Assembly (NCBI RefSeq): GCF_026212465.1
Contig: NC_080058.1
Location: 5,312,001-5,376,000 of the forward strand
Length of the DNA stretch: 64,000 nucleotides
From: Amaranthus tricolor
Lineage: Eukaryota > Streptophyta > Magnoliopsida > Caryophyllales > Amaranthaceae
Direction: 5' to 3'
Below, piece after piece: positions 1 through 12,256 of this stretch (position 1 is the first letter of the stretch; each line of letters starts with the position of its first letter). The notes beneath the pieces are model-generated. The model did no database searches and was not told the DNA's origin. It saw nothing but the letters and a program-made list of their open reading frames with translations. The position numbers and the translations under genes were made by a program.

Positions 1-333
1 TACTATTCTGCTTGATTAATCCATGGTTGTTGATTGTACAAGTGCTTCAGTGAGAACTCACACTACTATGATTACCTAGTCTTGACTGAAACAATCGATC
101 AACTAGTTCCACGTTATTGAAAAGACTTTATAGTAGTTAATATAATTGGACAAGGCATGTTGTTATTAGTGTAAACGTCGAATGTTTGCATCTAAGAAAA
201 CAGAGGTAGGTTGATAAGTCTGAGTTCCACTCATGTGAGAGGATATGTGGAACACAGGATGTATTTCATACTGAGCTAGCTTCTCTCTCATTTAATTTTT
301 GATTTTCAATTTTTTTTCCTTGTGTTCGGACAG

Positions 334-3234
334 CTGAAACTGTAATATACAGAATTTTTTATTACATTAATAGAGCTGGAAACGGTCAACTAACCCTTAA
401 GGAGCTTAAGCGTGGAAATTTAGTCACTGCTATGCAACAAGCTGATGAAGAAGAGGACATCAATAAAGTTCTGAGGTACACTTGAGCTGATTTATAATAT
501 TAGTAATTTTTCTGCCATAGTTGATGATGGTGTTTTATCTTTTAAGATTTGATTTGCTTAATTATGATTTATGGGCCATGGACTTCTATTTGACATCAAC
601 AAAGCTCTGAGGTACACTTGAGCTGATTTATAATAGTTGTATTTTTTTCTGCGGTAGTTGATGATTTTTATCTTTAGCATTTGATTTGCTTAATTGTGAT
701 TTATGGGCCATGGAGTTCTATTTGGCATCTGTAATTTTCTCCTTATTTATTCCAAGAAAGCAGTTTTGTGATGTATCCTTGGAGGTGTTTCTATTGGATG
801 CTTGTTTCAGAATGCTGGCTGGTGAATCCAGTTTAGGATTCTGGCCTGTACTTTCTTGAACTAATGTCTCCTTTGCACATGGTCATTTGGTCTTGTATTA
901 CATATAAAAATGTCTGAGATGTACTTTTTGATGTGTATGTGACAGACCTTGTTCTTTTCTTAATGTGAAACAACAAAATACTTCATTAATTTGAACTAAA
1001 TGTGCCGTTCTTGTCAATTTTGTAGCTTTAAGTTATGGCATCACAAATTTTCTGTTATTGGGGACAAGGGTTGGGATATCAGGTTATTGTAAGGTCACAT
1101 TTTTGAGCATTTTTGGTTGGATGGTTCTGTTTGTGTTTTCCCTCTTCATTGCAATGTTGGGTTTTTTGTTGAGTGTGTATGGTCTGCTCAGTTTTCTTTT
1201 GTTAATTTTCTGCGACTTTTGCGATGCAGGTATTTCTCTTACGAGCACTTCTATGTGATCTACTGTAAGTTTTGGGAGTTGGACACAGACCATGATTTCT
1301 TGATTGATAGAGAGAACCTTATTAGATATGGTAACCATGCACTTACCTATAGAATTGTTGATCGAATTTTTTCCCAGGTAATTTCTAGTAGTTCTTTCTC
1401 CTGGAGAAATTGGAATTTTCCACAACAAGCTTCTATTTTTTTTAACCTTTTAACCTCTTCGAAAATCTACCTCCTTATTCTTCTATCAGGTTCCAAGAAA
1501 GTTCACTAGTACCGTTGAAGGCAAGATGGGATATGAAGATTTTGTTTATTTCATACTTGCGGAGGAGGATAAGTCATCAGAACCAAGTCTTGAATATTGG
1601 TATGTATTGGAGATGTTTTTTGTGAATCTTTTTTTTGGACTGCTGAAATTTGAGTGTCCAAATATGTATGACCTTTGGAGGATATTGAAGTGGAGGATTG
1701 GTAGCAACTGCATTGTCCACGCTGTTGGTGTTTTGGTAAATGTTCACAAAGTTGGTGGGCAGCTGATGGGGATTTATGTAGTTATCTTTATTGACTTGAC
1801 CACCAGAACTTGTACCTCATAAGTACTCTTCTCAGTCTTCTAAGAACATTTGGAAGTAATTATTGTATAACATATTAGTTTTGTCTGATTTTCAAGCAAA
1901 ATTCTTTGCTATTCTGCTCTTATGTTTCGTTAATATTATTTTACTCTCAACTTATATTCATCTTCAGGTTTAAATGCATAGACTTGGATGCAAATGGAAT
2001 TATCACTAGAAATGAAATGCAATTCTTCTATGAGGAGCAGTTGCATCGAATGGAGTGTATGGCTCAAGAACCAGTGCTTTTTGAAGACATACTCTGTCAG
2101 ATAATTGATATGATTGGGCCCGAGGTTTGTCACATGTGCACTGGTTGAAGTTGTACTTCAAATAAAAATTTGAACTCTGATAGGTTTTATTTCAATCTAT
2201 GGTTTTTGATCTTCGTTGTAAGAAGCCTTGGATTCGCCTGGGAAATTCCTTTTTGAAATGTCATGTTGTAAAGGGATTTCATTCTGGGGGTGTACTTGTT
2301 TCTGATGTTTGTTACATCCATTCTGAGTGTTTTATTGGACAAACAAAAAAAATGATATTTGGAGGAAAAACAAAGGACGAAATTTGTGGTATATAGTGGA
2401 TATAAGTATAGAACTATAGAAGCTAATCCGTAGAAGTTGTAATTTAAATTACCTCCTGTAGAATACGCAAATATCGTCCTGATGTGTGATGTTTTGCCTT
2501 TGCAGTATTGAATATTAGGTCTGACTTCCGCCAAAACTTTTTTTTACGTGTTGTTACTTAATGCAGTCATGTTTAGGAAACTGCCTTGTAGATGGGACAA
2601 AAGAGAAAAACCCTGAGTTTGCATGAGTAAGACCAACTGTAATGCTACAAAAGAATAGTGGGCATCTCTGGGATCTGTCTAGATGCAGATGTGTTGATAA
2701 TCGGAGTCTTAAGTTAATTTAACCTGATCAAATGCTGTTTCAATGGCTCATTGTTTGAGTGTGGCAAGATAAATGTTTTCATGTTTTTTTATCCTGGCCT
2801 GCTGTTTTCTGTATTTTGCGTATTGCATACATCGTAACTGTCTTTGCATGATCCTTACACCTGACTATATGCAATGTTTCATTTGCAGAATGAGAGTTAT
2901 TTCACTATTCGTGATCTGAAAGGAAGTAAACTTTCAGCAAGTGTTTTTAATATACTTTTTAATTTAAATAAGTTTATGGCCTTTGAAACTCGCGATCCAT
3001 TCCTTATTCGTCAGGTACATCAAAATGTTTAAAGTGGTAAATTTCCGCTCCCTTTTCTAGCCAAGTGTGTAAATTCTTATTTGTTATGAACAGGAGAGGG
3101 AGAACCCTACCTTGACAGAGTGGGATCGCTTTGCGCATAGAGAGTATATTAGACTTTCCATGGAAGAAGATGTTGAAGATGCTTCTAATGGAAGTGCAGA
3201 AGTTTGGGATGAATCTCTTGAGGCTCCCTTTTGA
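334..3234 (+). CDS. PP2A regulatory subunit B'' (C-terminal half; 5' end outside window)
   Basis: Regulatory B'' subunit of protein phosphatase 2A, which in this family binds the A scaffold and directs the catalytic subunit to substrates. Six exons are readable: 334-475, 1230-1377, 1490-1599, 1968-2124, 2889-3014 and 3094-3234. All have GT..AG borders and keep frame to the TGA at 3232-3234, giving about 274 residues. The family is usually about 480-540 aa, so roughly the N-terminal half lies upstream. Two EF-hand loops are visible. [12 protein letters not shown] (exon 1230-1377) has Asn at position 12. [12 protein letters not shown] (exon 1968-2124) is canonical. The tail, ending ESLEAPF, is typical of the plant B'' (not TON2) group. 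A 3'-UTR intron is likely, with a donor near 3244 and an acceptor at about 3720. The family assignment is strong; the exact paralogue cannot be told. Confidence 0.93.
456..725 (+). repeat. tandem duplication of exon end plus splice donor (2 x 136 bp)
   Basis: Two copies of about 136 bp lie head to tail. Unit 1 begins at 456 inside the coding exon and carries the exon end and donor at 476. Unit 2 begins at 592 and repeats the last 20 exon bases (CTCTGAG followed by GTACAC, donor at 612) and the following intron. Both end with the same GGGCCATGGA(C/G)TTCTATTT stretch. Confidence 0.85.
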
Positions 3235-4937
3235 GTTAGATATGGTAACTAGGCATTTTAGTCACTTTTTTGTTTCCATTGGTGCAATGGGCTGTTTTTC
3301 TGTTTGTATTGCCATGTTATAATTTTAAAATTAATGCTTTGAACTAAATTCTAGTGTATATATCATCTAATGGTTGAGTGATTCAATTGGTGCTCTTTCG
3401 AAGGGTTGGAGTTTGACTGTTCTACTGTAGTGCTTGTGTAACACGGCATCACACTTTTTAGAGTCAGGTTAAATATGAGATGAGCTGCAGGTCAATTTTA
3501 ATAGGGAGGAAATAATCTTTCGGTCCTAATGATTGCTGCTAATTTTGGAACTCTACTTTTTTGAGAAATAAGAATGAAAAGAATCAAGGTAGCAGCATAG
3601 AAGGCGATTGACCCATTGCGGCTAGCTTTTACCATTAACGTTGCTATATTGTAAAAATATATTGAGCTTGTATCACTAAAGCACAGTTCAGGATTTGATT
3701 AATATGCATGTCTATGGCAGTTGCTTCACAACAAGATGCAAGTTTTTTCATAAAGCAGGCCATCGGATGGGAACATGGTCAAGTCAGCTGAATTGGCCTA
3801 GCTGAAGCCACATCTTCATCAGACACAGAATGCCTAAGCTGGGCTGGTTGATGTATACCTTAAAATTATGGGTCGTCTTGAAGATTTTTTTTTATCTGAT
3901 AACAAGCGGTGGTTGTTTGTCGTCTCCACATCGGATTCGGTAGACCTCCTTAGAGAAGAGGAGCGTTCATCTGCTGACAGGTGATATTTTTAGTAAAAAG
4001 CAGGAAATGATGGTAGTTTTAGAACATTTGGCAATTCTTTTGGGTCTCCGCTGTAAGATGTCGCTTGGTCGTCTTGTTTTTTTTCCTTTCCTTCTTTCCC
4101 ATCTATTCTTTCAATTTAAATATTTTGCTTCTGTACTAGTGTTGTTTTAAGGAGGCTAATTATATGTATTAAAAAAGTCCATTTATCAAATTTATCTCCT
4201 TTTAAGATTTTGAGCTACTCATTTCATGTTCCGTTTTCAGTGGAGAGATCAAATAAGAAGTAAGTGAGCTACGGATGCTGAATAATGGTGACTTGGTTTG
4301 CCATTCGTTAAGCGTTAACATTCTATCAATTCTAATTTCTACAATGTCAATATCATTATTGTGAATCAAATGTGGCTTCGAATGATACTGCCAAATAACT
4401 TCGACCAAGCATTCTATCACTGAACGAAAAAAAAAGTTTTAGAAATCACGATCAGCTTTAAATCGTGAAAGTTTAGCAAAGCAACCATCACTTGTGACTT
4501 GTGGAATGTAGTTCAATGTAAAGAGCTGGATTTCAGGTCGATTAGGTGTTTTTGATCGGTTAAAGTCAGGTCTTGTGTTCATATTAATTTTCGCATAATT
4601 GTAAATCATTTATAAATCAAGTTTAATTGGGTTTCATTACAAGATTAGATAAATATCAGGTCATCGGGTGTGTTTTGAACCCTTTTATTCCTAAACAATC
4701 ATCAATGTCTACGGCGCACCTGGTATGGACAAAAGGCTAATGAAAGTAGTTGATCATAGGCTAATGAAAGTAGTTGATCATAAGCCGTAACTATAAAAAT
4801 TGTTAATTATAGTTTACAACAATATAACAATTGGTCACATTTGTTGCACTTCATTAATGATTAGATTTACAATGTACTAGTAAATCACATTATTAGCAAG
4901 TACTGAAGTGCAATTTCATTGAATCTCAATTTGCAAT
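3235..4937. other. intergenic: PP2A 3' UTR and convergent 3' end of threonine aldolase A
   Basis: No further gene is seen. The left part is the probable 3' UTR of the PP2A gene, including a UTR intron of about 0.5 kb. The stretch 4820-4937 resembles 23310-23424, so it is the shared 3' flank of the two threonine aldolase genes. The stretch 4535-4690 resembles 42229-42395 inside the IPUT1 gene (GGTCATCGG and TTGTAAATCATTT blocks) and looks like an old dispersed repeat. Confidence 0.5.
4735..4782 (+). repeat. 24-bp direct repeat, two units
   Basis: The unit GGCTAATGAAAGTAGTTGAT plus CATA occurs twice in a row, starting at 4735 and 4759, downstream of the threonine aldolase A stop codon. Confidence 0.85.
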
Positions 4938-7900
4938 CTATTCACTTGATGCCTCCGTTACTGCTTTCTGCAACGTTTAATACATATCGAGTATTCGTAA
5001 ATTAAATATCAATCAAACTAGATCTCGAGAGAGAAATTTTAGGGGGCGGGGATTGAACGAAGAAAAGCAAAACAAAGCAAGTTAAATACGAACACGTTCG
5101 ATGATGGAATTGAGCTTACCGGAAGGCATGACAAAGTATATTCAACATCTCTTCTTGTGATTTGATGGTGGATTACAACCCTGAATCTGAAAACATCACA
5201 ATGTTATCATCCATAAGTCCTTTTGTTTAACATACACAATTTCGGCACGATCAATTAGTCTATTATACCGTCTTTGCAGAAAATAAATACAAGAAATCCA
5301 TAAATTCGAAGCCACCATCTAGAAAACATGAAGTTGTCTATATCAAAAAGAATGGATGAAAGTTCATGATAAAATGATCACCTGAATGTGTTTTCTAACA
5401 TAAACAGTATACCATTCTCCTCCAACCTCTTACATAGTTTCGGTGCTGTAATGTTTGAGTTTCCACATACATCAACAAAGATCTGACGGGAAACAGAGCA
5501 ATTAGTTAAATCAATTATCGTACAAATAAACATCTCCGTTTCGTGAAATGCACATCTGCCGAATCCAATGACATAGGTTCATATCGTCCAGAAAAGAGAA
5601 GGGATTCGAGGAAAATTAGATTAAGAACCTTAATTTTCTATTATCTAGAATAATTTGCCGGATACTCACAATATTACTATCAACTGCACTCACGTCAACT
5701 TTTAGCCCCGCAATTCGATTCAATCCGTCTGTCATACAAAATATCGCACAGAACAACTGGTGTAACACGAAATTTTTGAGAAAATAGGCTGAAATGGAAA
5801 TAGTTACGGAAATAGGCTGAAATGTTTAACCTGCTAAGAGCTTAGCATTCTTATGGTCATCCTTAAGCTTTGCTACATTTTCTTGCACTGCAACTAAGGC
5901 AGCCGCACACAGGATCCCGACCTGTCTCATCCCACCACCTAGAGTTTTCCGCATTATTTTTGCCTAAATATTTAGAAGTCGAAAAGGTCAAATCTTATTA
6001 GAGTACATATAAAGCAAAAGAATATTTACACGTAATATGAAGTTTAAGCGATACCTTGGCTATAAAGCTTTTCGATCCAACAATCACAGATCCGACAGGT
6101 GCTCCAAGGCCTTTGGACAGGCAGACCTAAAGTCGTGTGTCAGGGAAAATGTCACGGAAACATGTAATATTCATTCAAGAAAACGTCCGAAAGACAATTA
6201 ATGAAAAATGCACGAGTCAAAGGGAGGCGGGGGAACTCCCCAAGTCCCTATACATGTTATTTAGTCAAACCCCGCATATAACAAGGTCAAGAATTACCGA
6301 AACTGAGTCTGCTGCTTGCACCAGTCTATCAACAGAAACGTCAAGTGCCTGCCCACGGAAGTATATGGATTTATCAGTCTAAAAACATATGCAACATATT
6401 ACATACTACCAGTGATTGGATCTGTCATTCGTGAGTCGTGAGTCGTGAGTCGTGAGTTACAGTCCAAAAGGTTTTTACTCACTGTAGCTGCGTTAAAGAT
6501 GCGAGCCCCATCTATATGAAGCTTCAAACCGTGCTTCTTTGCCAACTCTCCGACTTGGTCTGTGTATTCTACAGAAAGGCATCGACCACCAGAACTGCAA
6601 TGTCACAGCAGAGATTTTACAAATACTTTGCAACGGAGCCAAATACATCACAACATACACTATCCCACTAGTTAATGTTATGTTATTGGGACTCTTCATT
6701 TTGCTTCATGTACCCGTGTCCGATCCTTGATGCTCGGACATTGGTACGACACTTACACACTTCATTTTAGGTGTATGTTGTGATCTATGTTACTTGGACT
6801 CGGGTACTGATGTTGGATACTGGTATGTGTCCAAGTGTCGAATATGTCTAAAATAAAGTGTCAAAGTGCCATACCAATGTCCAAGAATCAAGGATCGGAT
6901 ATGGGTACATAAAGAAAAATGAAGAGTTCGAGTAACATAGGTTATGATGTATAAATCATCTTAATTGAATGCATAGTATACATTATAAATCATCTTAGTT
7001 GAATAGCTTGAACTAGCGAAGTATTGCATAAGTGGCGATAGCTGCTAACAAGAGAAGTTAAGAGTCGTATCTTGGGATTCACATTTTGATGAATCAAACC
7101 TATTTATGATTACATTTTTGAAATCATGCTTAGGATATCTAGCGTTCAAAAATAGCTTATACATGTTCTAACAAAAATAAACACTGTTGTAGTTTGCAAC
7201 TAATGGTAAATAAGGATGGCAAATGGGTAAAACTATACGGGTTTCACACCGCATCTGTTGTCATTTAGAGCGTATAGTGGTCATTGGAAATTATAATTAA
7301 TTAAATTAAATAAGTAATTTAAATAAATTAATTTGAGAATATCCCAAGGTTGCAAAGTTTCTGTTTTGAGCAAAAAGTAGTATTCACGGATCATGAAACA
7401 ACTCGCGGATCGTGAGAAAGGAAGGAAAAGCTAATGTTTTGTGGGAGCAGCAAGTTGCAGCTCGCAACCTAAATCCGGCCCGCGAGTTTCGCTCTGTTTT
7501 GCGGGTTTTTCTTTGCAAAGTTAGTTCATCTGTTTTGTTAGTTATAATGTAACTACCAATGGTTAAAGATGGTTATATTAACCAGATATATTGGGACGAA
7601 TTGATTGAAAGATGACACTAGTTCGTGAATCGATCTTGTGTTTTATCTTTTATGGAGTAACATGTTTCTTCGTGAAAAGGGGTAAGCTATTTTATAAATA
7701 TAGAAGGCTTGTGTGGTTATTTTCGACATGCAATTTCTGATTTCTTTTGTTCTCTATCACTTTACATAGAGAACTTGCAATCCTCGATTGTAATTTTCCG
7801 TATCTTCTTCCATTTAAGTTTTCTTTACATCGTTCTAAATTTCGTGTGCTAGGAATTTAGTGTAATTCTTTGTATCACAGAACATATTTCTAGTTTATTC

Positions 7901-10326
7901 CCAAGCACCGTAATAGGGAGGAAATGATGTTTTAGGAAAGAGCATCACGCCTAGAATTAATATCAAGTTCAAACAAAATCTTCTTGTTACTTTGTTCAAG
8001 ATTGAAGATCGAATTCTCGAAGTTCTTGGTGGTGTACATAAGCATATTTCTTGATTGTCATATGTAATTTGTTTTCTACGACAAACTTGTAACTTTATTT
8101 TATTGTTTATTTAATAAATTAAAGTAACATTTTACAACAACATCCACCCTAGTTGGAAGGGGTATGGGTGTGATTTTGGTGGTAGTGGGTGGGTATGGAT
8201 ATGAAATGTCCTACCCGCCATGGATAGTGGGTAGGTAGTGGGTATGAGGTCTTACCCGCCCCATACCCGCCCGCTCTACCGCATAGGCGTCCACTTTATA
8301 TTTACAATGTATTAATTTATATTAATTTTGTATATTTTCATTTAAAACTATTGACAAAAAATTAAGAATATTAATTTTATTTTATTATATTGTATGGTCA
8401 AAACAAAATTAGATATACAACTAAATTTATAAGAATTTATGAGGTATATAACTCGGATTTAGAGTAAATGTGAGGCGGGTATAAGGTGGATATACCCAAT
8501 TGGCCATATTGGGTGGGAATGGATTTGAATGCATATCCAAATGGGCAGGCGTCTGCCACGGGTGGTGGGTATGGGTTATGAGGGAGGACATACCACGTCC
8601 ATCCGCTCATTTTGTCATCCCTAATCGTATGGATCGACTTTCGGACTTGCTTTGATGAAGTATAAGATAAAAAATAGGCAAAACATCCAGAATTACATAG
8701 CACAAAATCAAGTGTATCAGAGAAGACTACCAATTACTTACTTTCCATGGGAGTTTTCAATGCAAATAAGTCTAGTTGTTGGATAAACAAGGGCTCCTTT
8801 AGGATCTCTAATGGCAGACTCAATCAAATCCAAATCCATAGTTCCATCCTTGTTATTCTTTACTGTTCTTGGGTGGACCCCACCAATGGTAGAAATACCA
8901 CCATTCTCATAAATATGGATATGAGAGTTATCTCCAAGAATAACTTCACTTCCTCTTACATCACAATGCACAAGCACACTAATGAGATTACCCATTGTTC
9001 CTGATGGAACAAACAATCCAGCCTCTTTGCCCATGATTTGTGCCATCTCTGTTTCGAGGCGGAGAGCAGTTGGATCATGACCCAATACATCATCATCAAC
9101 CTCAGCATTCGACATTGCAATACGCATTGCTTCGGTTGGTTTGGTCACTGTATCGGATCGCATGTCAATCACCCTCTTAACCATCTCACTTTTATCTGAA
9201 AAACAAAGAAATTCGAGAATATTTACAAAATGGGAATACCAAGGAGTGTTACAGTATATAACATATCCTGAGCCTCAACCATCAACTTAAGCTTTTGATT
9301 GAGTTGGTTCCTTGACATAGTATCAGAAGCCAACGTGACAAGAGGTCACGGGTTCGAATCTCAACCACCCCTTATTAATGTGGAGTATTCAGCGCCTATG
9401 CGCAATCACACTTCTAGCCTAATGGGCTCTCGTGTGAGGGAGCGTGTTAGATCATGGGACCTCAACCATCAACTTAAGATTTTGATTGAGTTGGTTCCTT
9501 GACTTGGAGGGAATGAATATACATGTTAAGCTCGTTATTGCAATTACAATTGTCATGTAGATTTTGTTTTGTCAAATATGAAGACGGTAATTCAAGGAGA
9601 GTCGAACACTCATCTTTATATGTGCACTGAATCAATTCGCAATAAACAAAAAATGAATTGATTTATGCATATAATGCGCTCCTTCCATCAAAAAATAATA
9701 ATCACATTTTTATTTTTGAGATTTCTAAACAATACCATCATACTCTTTCTTAAACGATCACTGTTATTGTTCTATTTGATTTTGCACGTTTGCTCATGCA
9801 CATACTTAATCCTGAATATTCTAATTGTACAAAATTACAAAATATAAATGGATGTATTAATAAATTTTCCGTTGAATCAAACTAAGATCTCATGTTGACT
9901 ATGTTTTAAGGTATAGATTAAAACAACGCGATTGATAAATAGTATCAAAAAAATCAAATAGAACAATCATAATAAATAAGAGGGTGTTTCATAAGACAAA
10001 AATGATCAAAATTAGAATTTCAAACATACCCCAAGTTAAATAGAACAGTAGTAAATCTTCAATTTGCTAAGAAAATACAAAACATCATACAAGTACAAAA
10101 TTAGAATCTTCAATTAAGATAATTTAGAACAGAGGAAGTACAAAACATCATAATCATCCCTCGGCTCGAGAAAGTACAAAACAAGTCTACTTATTCAAAG
10201 ATCATACAATCAAAATGAATGAAATAGTCTAGTGTCATCTAAACAATCATCATACAAGTCAAGCTTTGAGAAAGTAATTAAGCGTGAGGACAGCAAAATA
10301 CCAGTATGAGCAGTAAAGTCCCCCAT
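4938..10326 (-). CDS. THA1: low-specificity L-threonine aldolase, copy A
   Basis: PLP enzyme (fold type I) that cleaves L-threonine or allo-threonine to glycine and acetaldehyde. Ten coding exons on the minus strand: 10302-10326, 8742-9195, 6483-6594, 6298-6348, 6055-6126, 5831-5963, 5670-5728, 5382-5482, 5120-5186 and 4938-4967. They sum to 1104 nt, 367 aa, with every phase matching. Visible motifs: RSDT near residue 21, SGTMGN at 73-78, the ring-stacking His about 100, Asp188 and Arg191 in HIDGAR, and the Schiff-base Lys219 in [12 protein letters not shown]. The start chosen is in a 25-nt exon (MGDFTAHT) that joins in frame to the large exon. An in-frame ATG at 9184 is an alternative and matches the usual family start. 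The 2.1-kb intron 2 holds transposon insertions that copy C lacks. Confidence 0.93.
6431..6458 (+). repeat. 7-bp tandem repeat (GTGAGTC x4)
   Basis: Four units of GTGAGTC, the last ending in T, lie in intron 3 of threonine aldolase A, about 25 bp from the exon at 6483. Confidence 0.9.
6679..6939. mobile_element. foldback/MITE relic of the TATGTTACTCGGACTCTTCA type
   Basis: The left arm (6679-6775) and the inverted right arm (about 6850-6939) share long blocks: TATGTTA, ACTCTTCATTTT, ATGTACCC, TCCGATCCTTGAT, GGACATTGGTA and CATTTTAG. Identity is roughly 80-85% by eye. It lies in intron 2 of threonine aldolase A and has no coding capacity. Similar stem-loop repeats beginning with a TATGTTGCTCGGACTC-like end are common in eudicots, from memory. 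Confidence 0.75.
7211..8622. mobile_element. non-autonomous hAT-like element in intron 2 of threonine aldolase A
   Basis: The left end TAAGGATGGCAAATGGGT is matched in inverted form by the right end (TAGGGATGACAAAATGAG on the minus strand). Subterminal regions at 8155-8290 and 8470-8590 are packed with GGGTA/TACCC motifs, as in plant hAT relatives. There is no transposase frame. A clean 8-bp target duplication could not be identified. The same motif cluster occurs at 18010-18180. Confidence 0.6.
9247..9505 (+). mobile_element. TRIM-like mini LTR retroelement
   Basis: Two direct repeats of about 60-70 bp (9247-9316 and 9445-9503), both starting TGTT, share CCTCAACCATCAACTTAAG and TTTTGATTGAGTTGGTTCCT. 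Immediately after the left one comes TAGTATCAGAAGCC, close to the initiator-Met-tRNA primer-binding site TGGTATCAGAGCC of plant copia-type elements. The short internal part carries GGTTCGAATC and no frame. It lies in intron 1 of threonine aldolase A. GGAG on both sides could be a short target duplication. Confidence 0.7.
9672..10141. mobile_element. degenerate CTCC(C/T)TCC-type MITE
   Basis: The left end GCTCCTTCCATCAAAAAATA and the right end TAGAACAGAGGAAGTAC look like weak inverted repeats of the common plant 'CTCCCTCCGT' MITE type, here in intron 1 of threonine aldolase A. Boundaries are approximate and the call is tentative. Confidence 0.4.
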
Positions 10327-11640
10327 TTGATCTGAAATAACACTAATGAAAACCAAAAAAATTCAATCTTTTGAGAAAATAAATTATGGGTTTAATGATT
10401 TGAGTAAAACCCATGAATAATATAACATTGAAAATGAGAAAAGTTTCTCAAAAAAAGGAGAAGACGAACAAATAGAATAGATACAATCATACTACAATTA
10501 CCTACTCACTTTCTTGTGGTCTGTCTCTTTCTCAGTGTTGAGGTGAATAAAGTGATACACACACAAAAGTGTCCACTTTATCAAACGTGACACAAGTTTA
10601 ATGGTGAAATGAAAAACAAACAAACAAACAAATATTGGTGACCCAAATAACAATGGAAGCAGAGCAATATTTCAGTTGAAGATTTTTTTTAAATAAGATT
10701 ATGTATTTGATTTTTACCTTTTTTCTTCTTTTTGGCGTACCATGTCAAAAAACAAGGGAAGAAAGCAACAAGTAAGAACAGTTTGTGTGTTTCCCTTTTT
10801 TTTTTTTTGGAAAAACATGTTCGATTCATTGGGTTATTGATATTAAATCGTGGAAATGATAATAAAATTTAGCATAATTTTAGTGGGAAAGTCCGATGAC
10901 AATTTGGTCATGCACTCATACTTGTTTTACTTCATTCATCTTATTTTCTTGACAAAAATAATTCCAACGCACTACTATTTTTATACGTGGTATTAGGTGG
11001 TAAATTGTGAATAATTTTTTATGATAAACTTTCGATTACCATGGAAATAGCATGGTAAGTTTCATGAAAATTTACACCAGAAATCATCCTCATCACCACT
11101 ACTTAGTAACAACGACCAAACGAGCCATATGAGTATTCTGTGGACTGTGGATTTTAATTCAAGGTTCTTTGTCAAATACTTGTTGGTTGATGATTTGCTA
11201 GCCATTAAATCAGTTAATTGAGTCAACTAGTAGTTGTATGCGACTGAAATTGTACGATTGTGGTGCCACTTTAGAATTATCCAGCTTACTCATAATAGTT
11301 TTTAAGTTTTGATTTAAAAGCCGTTTTATCAAACATTTTCTTTTGTTATTTGATTAACTGAAATGTTAACCAAATACGAGTAATGCAAAGGAAGGAAGGA
11401 GGGGAACGTATGAAAGGCGGATTTTTCCGCCTTCCATAGCTATCGAAACTCCTCAAACATCCTCTAATAAACCACATAGCCATTTGCCGAACACACGCTT
11501 TACTTTGACAGTACAATGATAGATTCATAAACAGCAAAACTTCAATCAGGTTCTGCGGTGACAATTATAAGTACATTCTTTGTCTTTCTTCGATGGTTTG
11601 TTGGAGTTTTAATTTAGTTAAAGCAAATCAATGATCATAA
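10327..11640. other. 5' flank of threonine aldolase A
   Basis: A 5'-UTR acceptor sits at 10332-10334, just upstream of the first ATG, so at least one non-coding leader exon lies further right. A candidate exon ends near 10510-10520 with a GTGAGTAG or GTAATTG donor. The rest (10600-11640) is AT-rich with no gene that I can support. Confidence 0.45.
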
Positions 11641-11663
11641 GGTGCAAGATTGGCTTTGTTTGT

Positions 11664-11990
11664 TGGGAGTTGTGTTGGTCTAATGGATTCTTAATGCCAT
11701 TGATCTGTCTATCCAAAAAACTTTAACGTATTTTGAAGAAGCTAAGCCATGGTGGGATGTCTTACGACTTCGTTTCCATTTTGGAAATGGTGCCTACAAG
11801 GCTACCACTAGAGGTTCTTCCAATTTGTGACATCAACATCTTAGGCATCCTTTAGACGATGTATTGTCGTTTTCCCATTCTTATAGGTGTGCGGTTAGTA
11901 GCATCTATATCGGCGATTTTTTCAGAGGCTTAGAACCGATCAAAAGAGTTTAAAACATCCAATCGCCAGCCAAGTTAGATGAGTTAGAAA
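11664..11990 (+). pseudogene. copia-type gag fragment (relic)
   Basis: One forward frame reads WILNAIDLSIQKTL followed by TYFEEAKPWWDVLRLRF and HFGNGAYK. This is the pattern of the copia gag/UBN2 region, where a 'WI.N..D.SI' block precedes 'A..W..L..RF...NG'. Stop codons lie upstream (TAA at about 11682) and downstream (TGA at about 11830). No LTR, protease or reverse transcriptase is visible. It lies on the left side of threonine aldolase pseudogene B and may mark the event that removed that copy's 3' exons (inference). Confidence 0.55.
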
Positions 11991-12256
11991 TGACCAGCGT
12001 ATTGAGCCGATTGGAAGTCACGTCAGCTGCATATGAAGGTGAGGGGGAAGCTGTGGTCTCCACGGATACTTTGAGCCTTGAGGAAATCGCAAGCGCAAAC
12101 AATTTTCAATCGAACTGCAAACTGATAACGAAATAATCTTAGATGTGAATGGTAGCAATAAGATATTTAGTTTCCAAGTATTGCAATGAAATAAATTGTT
12201 TGAAAACATACTTCTTATGAGTTATGACTGAGAATAACAAAAAGGTCTGGAATTAC

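Noticed and set aside
1058..1822. Independent small membrane-like proteins in the forward frames
   Set aside because: They are exons of the PP2A gene extended into T-rich introns, which mimic hydrophobic protein.
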